This document shows positions 16,066-23,320 of a DNA stretch of 45,922 nucleotides, piece after piece. This stretch comes from Asaia bogorensis (GTDB lineage: Bacteria; Pseudomonadota; Alphaproteobacteria; Acetobacterales; Acetobacteraceae), in NCBI GenBank assembly GCA_945897825.1, contig CAMDGX010000032.1, positions 1-45,922 on the forward strand, in the 5' to 3' direction. The first letter of the stretch is position 1. Each line of letters begins with the position of its first letter. The notes beneath the pieces were generated by a model that was not told where the DNA came from, ran no database searches, and saw only the letters and a list, made by a program, of their open reading frames with translations. Position numbers and translations under genes: made by a program.

Positions 16066-17028
16066 CTACCGCCGCGGCGGGACCATGATGAACACCTGCC
16101 GGCGGGCATAGGAGAACCACATCCGGCGCGCGCCGAGGTAGTCCATGCCGAGGATCATGTCGACCGGGCCCAGCCCCTCGTCCGTGACCAGCAGGCGTGC
16201 GTTGGTGTAGCGCTCGGGGCCGATCTGCATGTCCGGGAAGCGGTGCGCCCGCACGGTGACGGCGTTCGGCCCCACGCCGCGCATGATCGTGGTCGGGGAG
16301 GCAGCGAGCTGCTCCGGCGTCACCCCGGCGGCGAAGGCGGTGCGGGCGGTGATCACCGAGCCGGTGGCGCCGGTGTCCAGCAGCGCCATGGTGGTATGGC
16401 CGCCCACCCGCACCTGCACGTGCATCCGCCCGCGCGCCACTTCCGACGGCACGGTGATGTAGGATTCGCGCCAGGGCGGAATCGGCGTGTCGCCGCACAC
16501 CGTGCCGCCATACAGCGTCATCTTGCGGCCGGGCATGTCCATGTCGATGTCGAAGGCGCCGAGCACCGTGACGCCCAGCAGCCCGTCCACCCGCTGGTCC
16601 ACGTTGGCCGGCAGGGCATAGGGCAGCGCCGAGACGGGATGGTCGGGAATGGCGAGGCCGGCGAACTCGAAGTTGCGCACCAGGGCGGCGGCGCTGGTGA
16701 AGCTGCCGCCGGCGCCGGATTCGGTGAAGGTGCGGCGCGGATCGACCGCCAGGCCCAGGCGCTGCACCGCCTCCTGCGTCAGCAGCACGCGCTCCGCGCC
16801 GGTATCCAGCAGGAGGGTGACGGGCGTGCCGTTGATCTGCGCCTGCACCAGCGGGGTGGCGCGGCTGATGGCGACCGGCACCTCCGCGAAGGGCCGGATA
16901 CCGCAGGTCTGCAGCGCGCCGATGGGGCCGCCGGGACCGCCGCAGGCGGCGAGCAGCAGCAGCACGAGCAGCGCGGCGCCGCGTGCCGCCCACCCAGCCC
17001 GTTGCGGGCGTTCATCCCGGCCATCCAT
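16066..17028 (-). CDS. Double retropepsin-like aspartic protease, lipoprotein (paralogue 1)
   Basis: The 320-residue protein has a lipoprotein signal ending in LLAAC29 and two retropepsin-type domains, each with an active-site box: LLLDTGAERVL (D75) and ALLDTGATGSV (D218). The second domain ends with the hydrophobic-hydrophobic-Gly motif VDMILGMDYL; the first has VDGLLGVTVL. Having both catalytic Asp loops on one chain mimics the two-lobed layout of pepsin, whereas viral retropepsins dimerise. It is probably membrane-tethered in the periplasm. It lies next to a paralogue of the same design (17088-18038). The natural substrate is unknown. Confidence 0.85.
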   Translation of the reverse strand: MDGRDERPQRAGWAARGAALLVLLLLAACGGPGGPIGALQTCGIRPFAEVPVAISRATPLVQAQINGTPVTLLLDTGAERVLLTQEAVQRLGLAVDPRRTFTESGAGGSFTSAAALVRNFEFAGLAIPDHPVSALPYALPANVDQRVDGLLGVTVLGAFDIDMDMPGRKMTLYGGTVCGDTPIPPWRESYITVPSEVARGRMHVQVRVGGHTTMALLDTGATGSVITARTAFAAGVTPEQLAASPTTIMRGVGPNAVTVRAHRFPDMQIGPERYTNARLLVTDEGLGPVDMILGMDYLGARRMWFSYARRQVFIMVPPRR

Positions 17029-17087
17029 GCCTGTGCCCCTCTCCGTGGCGGGGCGCCTGCGCCCCCTCCGTACGGGCGCGCGGCGGC

Positions 17088-18038
17088 TCAGGGCCGCGCC
17101 GGCGCGCCCGCCGCCTGGCCAATGTAGACCGCGTCGGAGCCGTTCGAAATCCAAATCCGCATGCGCGACAGCACGTCGAGCCCGACGATCATGTCCGCGA
17201 CCATGCCGAGGTCGATCAGCCAGAGGGCAGGATCGCTCACCCGCACGTCGCCGATATGCATCTGGCCGAAGCGGTGCTGCCACATCGGCAGGGATGTCTC
17301 CGACATGGTGCGCGCCGTTCCCCGGCGCGCGCCCTCCGGCGGGTCGGCGGGCGCACCGGCCGCGCGGGCGAAGACCCTGTCCACCGCGGTGGTGGTGGCC
17401 CCGGTATCCAGCAGCGCATGCGCCCGCTTTCCGTCGAGGTCCACCAGCACCGTCGGCAGGGAGGTGCGCGAATGCCGCGCCGAGGTCGAGCGGCGCAACG
17501 CGACCTGGCGGCCGCTCCAGGGCGGCGCCCCGGAAGGGCAGAACCGCGCGCGGTACAGCGTCAGCGTCCGCGCCGGGAAGTCGATCTCGATGTCGTTCTG
17601 CTGGAAGGCGGCCATGCCGACGATCCCGTCGAACCCCTTTCCCGCCTCCTGCGCCGCCGTCATCTCGATGACCAGCGTCGGCAGCCTGGTGGTCTGGGCG
17701 CCGATGCCGATGCTGTCGGCCTCGAACACGCGGCGATAGACCGCGCCGCCGAGGCCGAACGAGGTGGCCTGGAGCTCCGGGCGCTGGCGCAGGCCGAGCC
17801 GGGCGGCCACGTCGCGGTCGATCACCAGGCTGGTGGCGCCGCTGTCCAGCATCATTGTCGCCGGCTTGCCGTCGAGCGCCACCTCGACCGCCCACCGCGT
17901 CGTGCGCGGCGGGTCGGGCGGGACGAGGGGGACTTGCGTGATGCGTTCGACCCGGCAGGCCTCGGCGCTGTCCGGCACCACCGGGGGCGCGCAGGCGGCG
18001 AGGAAGGCCACGAATCCGATCATGATCGCGGTGCGCAC
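17088..18038 (-). CDS. Double retropepsin-like aspartic protease, lipoprotein (paralogue 2)
   Basis: The 316-residue protein has a lipobox AFLAAC16 and two Asp boxes: MMLDSGATSLV (D65) and ALLDTGATTTAV (D211). Domain-closing motifs are FDGIVGMAAF and ADMIVGLDVL. GTG at 18038 is chosen as the start because GGGAGGG lies five bases upstream and the signal peptide then begins at once; an ATG 45 bases further upstream is in frame but would add a charged leader. It precedes its paralogue by about 59 bases on the same strand, so the pair is probably a tandem duplication in one operon. Confidence 0.85.
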   Translation of the reverse strand: MRTAIMIGFVAFLAACAPPVVPDSAEACRVERITQVPLVPPDPPRTTRWAVEVALDGKPATMMLDSGATSLVIDRDVAARLGLRQRPELQATSFGLGGAVYRRVFEADSIGIGAQTTRLPTLVIEMTAAQEAGKGFDGIVGMAAFQQNDIEIDFPARTLTLYRARFCPSGAPPWSGRQVALRRSTSARHSRTSLPTVLVDLDGKRAHALLDTGATTTAVDRVFARAAGAPADPPEGARRGTARTMSETSLPMWQHRFGQMHIGDVRVSDPALWLIDLGMVADMIVGLDVLSRMRIWISNGSDAVYIGQAAGAPARP

Positions 18039-18109
18039 GAAATCCCTCCCGCTAGCGGCCATCCGAGCCACGATAGCCGCCATGGATATGGGAGCGCAAC
18101 GGTGCGCAG

Positions 18110-21100
18110 CTACACCGAAAAATACTTGGCCCGCTTGTTCAGCACCACGATCGCGCTGGTCGACTGTTCCGGGTGCAGCTGCCATTCGTCGGACAGCGAC
18201 ACGCCGATGCGCTCGGCCTGCAGCAGCTTGAGCAGGGGGGCCTGATCCTCCAGCTTCGGGCAGGCGGGGTAGCCGAAGGAGTAGCGGCTGCCGCGGTAGC
18301 TCTGAGCGAGCATCTTCTCCATGTCGCGGTCGTCCTCGGCGGCGAAGCCGAGTTCGGCGCGGATGCGCTTGTGGGTGTATTCCGCCATCGCCTCGGCCAT
18401 CTCGACGGAGAGGCCGTGGAGATACAGGTAGTCCTGGTAGCGGTTCTCCTCGAACCACACCCGCGCGGTGTCGGATGCCTTCTGGCCGACGGTGACGACC
18501 TGGAAGCCGATGACGTCGCGCTGCTCGTCGTCCACGTCGCGGAAGAAGTCGGCGATGCACTCGCCGTCCTCCTTGGGCTGGCGCGGCAGGGCGAAGCGGC
18601 AGACTTCGGTGGTGCCGTCCTGTTCGAAGACGATCAGGTCGTTGCCCTGGCCGGCGGCCTTCCAGTAGCCGTAGATCGCCTGGGGCTTCAGGATGTCGTC
18701 CTGCTCGCAGATGGTCAGCATCCGGCGCATCACCGGGCGGAGTTCCTGCTTCGCCCAGCCGAGGAAGTCCTCCAGGCTTCGGCCCTGCTTCCTGAAGCCC
18801 CACTGGAATTGGTACAGGCTGCGTTCGTTGAGGAACGGCACGATCGCCTTGGGGGCGGCCTCGACCATGCGCGGGCCCCAGAACGGCGGCTCGATCACCG
18901 GCTGGTCGGCGGTCAGGCGGCGGCGGCGCTGCTTCACCGTGGCGACGTCGACCGGGCGGAAGGCGCGCTCGTCGGCCTGGCCCAGCGTGCGCGCCGTGTT
19001 GCGCGACTTGCCCGAGCGCTTGGACTGCACGGCGGCGAGGTAGTCGTCGAAGGCGTTGCCGGTGATGCGGTCCATCAGGTGCAGCCCGTCGAAGGCATCG
19101 CGCGCATAGGCCACGCGGCCGGAGCCGTAGGCGCGCACGCAATCGTCCTCGACGTAGTTGCGCGTCAGCGCGGCACCGCCGAGCATGACCGGGATGTCGA
19201 GGTTCTGGCGGGACATCTCCTCGAGGTTCTCGCGCATCACCACGGTGGACTTCACCAGCAGGCCGGACATGCCGATGGCGTGCGCCTTGTTCTCCTTCGC
19301 GGCGGCGATCATGTCGGCCAGCGGCACCTTGATGCCGAGATTGACCACGCGGTAGCCGTTGTTGGTCAGGATGATGTCGACCAGGTTCTTGCCGATGTCG
19401 TGCACGTCGCCCTTCACCGTGGCGAGGACGATGGTGCCTTTCTCCTGGCCTTCGACGCGCTCCATGTGCGGTTCGAGGTGGGCGACGGCGGCCTTCATGG
19501 TCTCGGCGGATTGCAGCACGAAGGGCAGCTGCATCTTGCCGGCGCCGAACAGCTCGCCGACGACCTTCATGCCGTCGAGCAGCACGTTGTTGATGATGTC
19601 GAGCGGCTTGTTGGTTTTCAGCGCCTCGTCCAGCTCGTCGCCGAGGCCCTTGCGGTCGCCGTCGACGATGCGGTCCTTCAGGCGGCCCTCGACGGTTTCG
19701 GCGCGGACCTTCTTCACCGCGTCGGCGGCCTTGCGGTCGGCGAACTTGGCCAGCAGGGCCTGCAGCGGGTCGTAGCCTTCCTCGCGGCGGTCGAAGATCA
19801 AATCCTCGCAGATCTTCACCTCGTCGGCGGCGATCAGGTGCAGCGGGCGGATCTTGGAGACGTGGACGATCGCGCCGGTCATGCCGGCCTTCACGGCGTG
19901 GTCGAGGAACACGCTGTTCAGCACCGCGCGGGCGGCGGGGTTGAGGCCGAAGCTGATGTTGGACAGGCCGAGGATGATCTGGATGTCGGGGAACTTGTCC
20001 CGGATCATCTTGATGCCTTCCAGCGTCCACTGGCCGAGCTTGCGGTCGTCCTCGTTGCCGGTGGCGATGGTGAAGGTCAGCGGGTCGATCATCAGGTCGG
20101 ACTGGGCGAGGCCGTACTGGGTGCAGGCGAAATCGACCAGGCGCGAGGCGATGCGCAGCTTGTCCTCGGCGGACTTGGCCATGCCGACCTCGTCGATGGT
20201 CAGCGCGATGACGGCGGCGCCGAACTTCTTGGCGAGCTTCATGCGGTCATGCGCCGCACCCTCGCCCTCCTCGAAGTTGATCGAGTTGATGATCGGCTTG
20301 CCGCCATGCAGCTTGAGGGCGGCCTCGATCACCGGGGTCTCGGTGCTGTCGATCACGAGGGGGGAGTTCACGCTGCTGGTGAAGCGTCGGATCACCTCGC
20401 TCATCTCGAACATCTCGTCGCGGCCGACGAAGGCGGTGCAGATGTCCAGGCTGTTGGAGCCCTCGGCGATCTGCTCGCGGCCCATGGCGACGCAGCCGTC
20501 CCAGTCGCCCTTTTCCTGCAGCTGGCGCCAGGCCTTGGAGCCGTTGGCGTTGCAGCGCTCGCCGATCGAGAAGTAGCTGTTCTCCTGGAACAGCGGCACC
20601 TGCTGGTAGAGCGAGGCGACCGAGGGCATCCACACGGCGGTGCGCTTGACCGGCGCGGGGCGGTGGCCGCCGAGCCGCTTGAGCATCCCGTCCAGTGCGG
20701 CGATGTGCAGCGGGTTGGTGCCGCAGCAGCCGCCGATGAGATTGATGCCGTCCTCGCGCACGAAGCGCTCCACCCAGCTGGTCATTTCCTCCGGCGAGAG
20801 GGGATAGCGCGTCTTGCCGTCGACCAGTTCGGGCAGGCCAGCGTTCGGCAGCACGGAGATCAGGCCCGGCCAGTTCTGCGCCAGCCAGCGCACATGCTCT
20901 GCCATTTCCTGCGGCCCGGTGGCGCAGTTCAGGCCGATCAACGGCACGTCGAGCGCGTTGATCACGGTCGCGGCGGCGGCGATGTCGGGGCCGACCAGCA
21001 GCGTGCCGGTGGTCTCGACGGTCACCTGCACCAGGATCGGGACGTCGCGGCCGCTCTCGGCCACGGCCATCTTGGCGGCGTTGACGGCGGCCTTGATGTA

Positions 21101-21595
21101 CAGCGTGTCCTGGTTGGTCTCGGTCAGCAGGGCGTCGACGCCGCCGGCGACCAGGGCGCGGCATTGCAGCAGCAGGGCGGCCTCGACCGCGTCGTAGGTG
21201 ATGTGGCCGAGCGAGGGCAGCTTGGTGCCCGGGCCGATCGAGCCCAGCACCCAGCGGTCGCGCCCGTCGGCGAAGGCCTCGGCGGCCTCGCGCGCCAGCT
21301 CCGCGCTGCGCTGGTTGATCTCGAACGCCTTCTCGCCCAGGCCGAACTCGTCCAGCGTGATCGGGGAGCCGCCGAAGGTGTTGGTCTCCACCATGTCGGC
21401 GCCGGCCTCGAAGAAGCCGCGGTGGAAGTCGCGGATGAAGTCCGGGCGCGAGAGGGTCAGGATCTCGGAGCAGTTCTCCTGCCCCATGAAGTCGCCCTCG
21501 ATGGTCAGGTCGCTGGCCTGGATGTGGCTGCCCAGCCCGCCATCGGCGAGCAGCACGCGGTCGCGCAGGGCATCGAGAAGGTGGGGTCGGCTCAT
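18110..21595 (-). CDS. metH: Methionine synthase, cobalamin-dependent
   Basis: The 1161-residue enzyme methylates homocysteine from methyltetrahydrofolate via cob(I)alamin. All four modules are visible in order. The homocysteine domain has LADGGLGSHIQ, zinc ligands in GLNCATGP (near 220) and GGCCGTNP (near 287). The folate domain begins with FSIGERCNANGSKAW. The B12 domain has KGDVHDIGKNLVD (near 727), in which His is the lower cobalt ligand. The AdoMet reactivation domain has RYSFGYPACP (near 1100). Its ATG overlaps the stop of the ArsR-methyltransferase gene as ATGA, so regulation is likely shared with that gene. It is slightly shorter than the 1227-residue E. coli enzyme. Confidence 0.98.
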   Translation of the reverse strand: MSRPHLLDALRDRVLLADGGLGSHIQASDLTIEGDFMGQENCSEILTLSRPDFIRDFHRGFFEAGADMVETNTFGGSPITLDEFGLGEKAFEINQRSAELAREAAEAFADGRDRWVLGSIGPGTKLPSLGHITYDAVEAALLLQCRALVAGGVDALLTETNQDTLYIKAAVNAAKMAVAESGRDVPILVQVTVETTGTLLVGPDIAAAATVINALDVPLIGLNCATGPQEMAEHVRWLAQNWPGLISVLPNAGLPELVDGKTRYPLSPEEMTSWVERFVREDGINLIGGCCGTNPLHIAALDGMLKRLGGHRPAPVKRTAVWMPSVASLYQQVPLFQENSYFSIGERCNANGSKAWRQLQEKGDWDGCVAMGREQIAEGSNSLDICTAFVGRDEMFEMSEVIRRFTSSVNSPLVIDSTETPVIEAALKLHGGKPIINSINFEEGEGAAHDRMKLAKKFGAAVIALTIDEVGMAKSAEDKLRIASRLVDFACTQYGLAQSDLMIDPLTFTIATGNEDDRKLGQWTLEGIKMIRDKFPDIQIILGLSNISFGLNPAARAVLNSVFLDHAVKAGMTGAIVHVSKIRPLHLIAADEVKICEDLIFDRREEGYDPLQALLAKFADRKAADAVKKVRAETVEGRLKDRIVDGDRKGLGDELDEALKTNKPLDIINNVLLDGMKVVGELFGAGKMQLPFVLQSAETMKAAVAHLEPHMERVEGQEKGTIVLATVKGDVHDIGKNLVDIILTNNGYRVVNLGIKVPLADMIAAAKENKAHAIGMSGLLVKSTVVMRENLEEMSRQNLDIPVMLGGAALTRNYVEDDCVRAYGSGRVAYARDAFDGLHLMDRITGNAFDDYLAAVQSKRSGKSRNTARTLGQADERAFRPVDVATVKQRRRRLTADQPVIEPPFWGPRMVEAAPKAIVPFLNERSLYQFQWGFRKQGRSLEDFLGWAKQELRPVMRRMLTICEQDDILKPQAIYGYWKAAGQGNDLIVFEQDGTTEVCRFALPRQPKEDGECIADFFRDVDDEQRDVIGFQVVTVGQKASDTARVWFEENRYQDYLYLHGLSVEMAEAMAEYTHKRIRAELGFAAEDDRDMEKMLAQSYRGSRYSFGYPACPKLEDQAPLLKLLQAERIGVSLSDEWQLHPEQSTSAIVVLNKRAKYFSV

Positions 21596-22575
21596 GCTTG
21601 GGTATCCAGAGAGGCGGCGTGGAGGGAGGATCGGGCGGCGATGTCGGGGCCGGAATTGCGGCGCGCGGGCCACAGGCGGGTGTCGAGCGGGCCGGGCACG
21701 GTGATCGCCGGCTGCGGCTCCAGCCCGGCGGCGCGCATCAGCTCGGTCATGCGGTCATCGGTGAAGCCGGGCCAGCGGAAGGCCAGCCCCAGCGTGGCGG
21801 TCGGTTCGTGCGGGGCGAGGTCCACCACCACCAGCTGCCCGCCCGGGCGCAGTACGCGCGCCGCCTCGGCCAGCACCGAGGCGGTGTCCTCGGCGTGGTG
21901 CAGGACCATGTGCAGCACCACCAGGTCGAAGCCGGCATCGCCCAGCGGCAGTCGGTACATGTCGGCCAGGCGCACCGCGCAATGCGACAGGCCGGGCCGG
22001 GCGAGGCGGGTGCGGGCGAGCGCCAGCATGGCGCGGCTGGCATCGACGCCGAGCGCCACGCTGACGCGCGGGGCCAGCAGCTCCAGCAGCCGGCCGGTGC
22101 CGGTGCCGATGTCGAGCATGCGGCCGATATCGGCTTCGGGCAGCAGCGACAGCAGCGCCTGCTCCACCGCCGCGGCCGGCAGGTCCAGCGCGCGCATCTC
22201 GTCCCAGTCGGCCCCCTTGCGGCGGAAGCTCTCGCTGGCGGCGCGGGCGCGCTCGGCGATGACGCGGGCGGCGTGGCGGCGGTCGTCCATCAGGATGGCG
22301 TCGTCCTCTGGCAGGCGGGCCAGGATGGCGCGGGCCAGGGCGCCGGAATCGGTGTCGGCGGCGGGCAGGGTGAACCAGACATTGGCCCCCTCCCGCTCGC
22401 GCTCCAGCAGCCCGGCCTCGCCCAGCAGGCGCAGATGGCGGGAGAGACGGGGTTGCGATTGGCCGAGGATCTCGGTGAACTCGACGACGCAGAACGCGCC
22501 GCGCGCCGCCAACGCCAGCAGGCGCAGCCGGGTCGGCTCGGCGCAGGCACGCAAGGCGGCGAGCAGGGTGTCCAT
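21592..22575 (-). CDS. ArsR-family regulator fused to a SAM-dependent methyltransferase
   Basis: The 327-residue protein starts with an ArsR winged helix (residues 1-95) whose recognition helix is QSQPRLSRHLRLL. It lacks an obvious CxC metal site, having a single Cys in FCVVEF. From about residue 125 it continues as a class I methyltransferase with MLDIGTGTGRLLELL (153-167), the acidic VALGVDASRAM and VLRPGGQLVVVDL. Such fusions near methionine-cycle genes are known in alphaproteobacteria, and ArsR-type SahR regulators respond to S-adenosylhomocysteine. It is therefore inferred to sense SAH/SAM through the C-terminal domain and control metH. A 22-bp palindrome lies 11 bases upstream of its start. 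Confidence 0.9.
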   Translation of the reverse strand: MDTLLAALRACAEPTRLRLLALAARGAFCVVEFTEILGQSQPRLSRHLRLLGEAGLLEREREGANVWFTLPAADTDSGALARAILARLPEDDAILMDDRRHAARVIAERARAASESFRRKGADWDEMRALDLPAAAVEQALLSLLPEADIGRMLDIGTGTGRLLELLAPRVSVALGVDASRAMLALARTRLARPGLSHCAVRLADMYRLPLGDAGFDLVVLHMVLHHAEDTASVLAEAARVLRPGGQLVVVDLAPHEPTATLGLAFRWPGFTDDRMTELMRAAGLEPQPAITVPGPLDTRLWPARRNSGPDIAARSSLHAASLDTQA

Positions 22576-22586
22576 GGGATTGCTAT

Positions 22587-22608
22587 GACATAAAGATATC
22601 CTTATGTC
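22587..22608. promoter_or_regulatory. Palindromic operator between divergent arsR-methyltransferase/metH and the Cys-protein gene
   Basis: A 22-bp near-perfect palindrome, half-sites GACATAA and TTATGTC around central GATATC with one mismatched pair, fills half of the 42-bp gap between two divergent starts. It is the likely binding site of the ArsR-type regulator. On the plus strand TTGCTA (22580-22585) and TATGTC (22603-22608) are 17 bases apart; on the minus strand TAGACA and CATAGC are also 17 apart. Both potential promoters would thus be covered by the operator, and both transcripts would be almost leaderless. Confidence 0.65.
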
Positions 22609-22617
22609 TATGCGCCC

Positions 22618-22971
22618 ATGACCGCTTTTGCCGCGAACCCCAGCGACGACCGCATCCCGCTGCGCTTCGGCACCCCCGGCGAGGCCGGCCCGGGCGATGC
22701 GTTGCTGCTGGAGCAAGGCCACCCCGCGCCGGCAGGCACGGCCATCGCGGTGGCGCGGTTCGCGCCCGCGGCGATGCACGGCGCGTTCTGCGCCTGCTGC
22801 GTTGCGCGCAGCCCTGCGGCGACGGCCCTGGGCCGCCTGTTCCAGGACCGTGCGACCGGCCGCGTGGCATGGTTCACCCGGGTTTTGGCCGTGGTGGCCG
22901 ACCAGGCAGCACTGGCCGATGCGCTGCGCTCCGACCGGCTGGTGGCCGCGCGATACCGCCTTGAGCGGTAG
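22618..22971 (+). CDS. Hypothetical 117-residue protein with CxCC motif
   Basis: This small soluble protein contains HGAFCACCVARSP (C58, C60, C61), a compact cysteine cluster that could bind a metal. The rest has a regular fold-like pattern ending in AVVADQAALADALRSDRLVAARYRL. I do not recognise a named family with confidence; small proteins of this kind near GTP-binding metallochaperones came to mind, but this is a weak impression. It is transcribed divergently from the ArsR-methyltransferase gene across a 42-bp gap filled by a palindrome, so it may be in the same regulon. No good Shine-Dalgarno is seen. Confidence 0.7.
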   Translation: MTAFAANPSDDRIPLRFGTPGEAGPGDALLLEQGHPAPAGTAIAVARFAPAAMHGAFCACCVARSPAATALGRLFQDRATGRVAWFTRVLAVVADQAALADALRSDRLVAARYRLER

Positions 22972-23320
22972 GGGCGTTGCAGGCGCCGATGCCGCACGGA
23001 CCCCATGCGGTTGTACACTTCATGGTGATATGCGTTTGCTGCAGCGCCGCACAGGGGATTGCGCGGCCATGCGCGAGGGTGTTTTTGGTCATCACCCGGG
23101 AGTGAATATGCTATAGGCCTCGCGGTGGGGTGCGTTCATCGGCCCTGGCCGGCGACGCCAGGGATGGCGAGGTCGGCGGCCAAGGCGGACTGGACGCACG
23201 TGCGTCGCCGTTACGAAGGCGGTTCGAGATGGGCGGCGGTTGCGCAGTCATTTGGCGCGTGGTCGTTCGGAACGTGCCGTGTTCCCGGATGGGTTCGCCC
23301 TTCCGCGGGCTTGGAGGATA
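22972..23320 (+). other. Gene-free 349-bp region upstream of the secretion operon
   Basis: I see no convincing gene here. A small hairpin CCGCA/TGCGG (22992-23010) may end transcription of the preceding gene. Further on, TTGGTC (23085-23090) and TATGCT (23107-23112), 16 bases apart, are a possible promoter for the type I secretion operon, which would leave an untranslated leader of about 200 bases. GGAGG at 23313-23317 is the ribosome-binding site of the ABC exporter gene. Confidence 0.5.

Noticed and set aside
18173-22588. A 1471-residue open frame on the plus strand opposite metH and the ArsR-methyltransferase gene
   Set aside because: It is the antisense of clearly recognised genes and has the Val/Gly/Asp/His bias typical of shadow frames in GC-rich DNA.
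22576-22617. SAM or SAH riboswitch upstream of metH
   Set aside because: The gap is only 42 bp and is occupied by a protein-operator-like palindrome, too short for a riboswitch.
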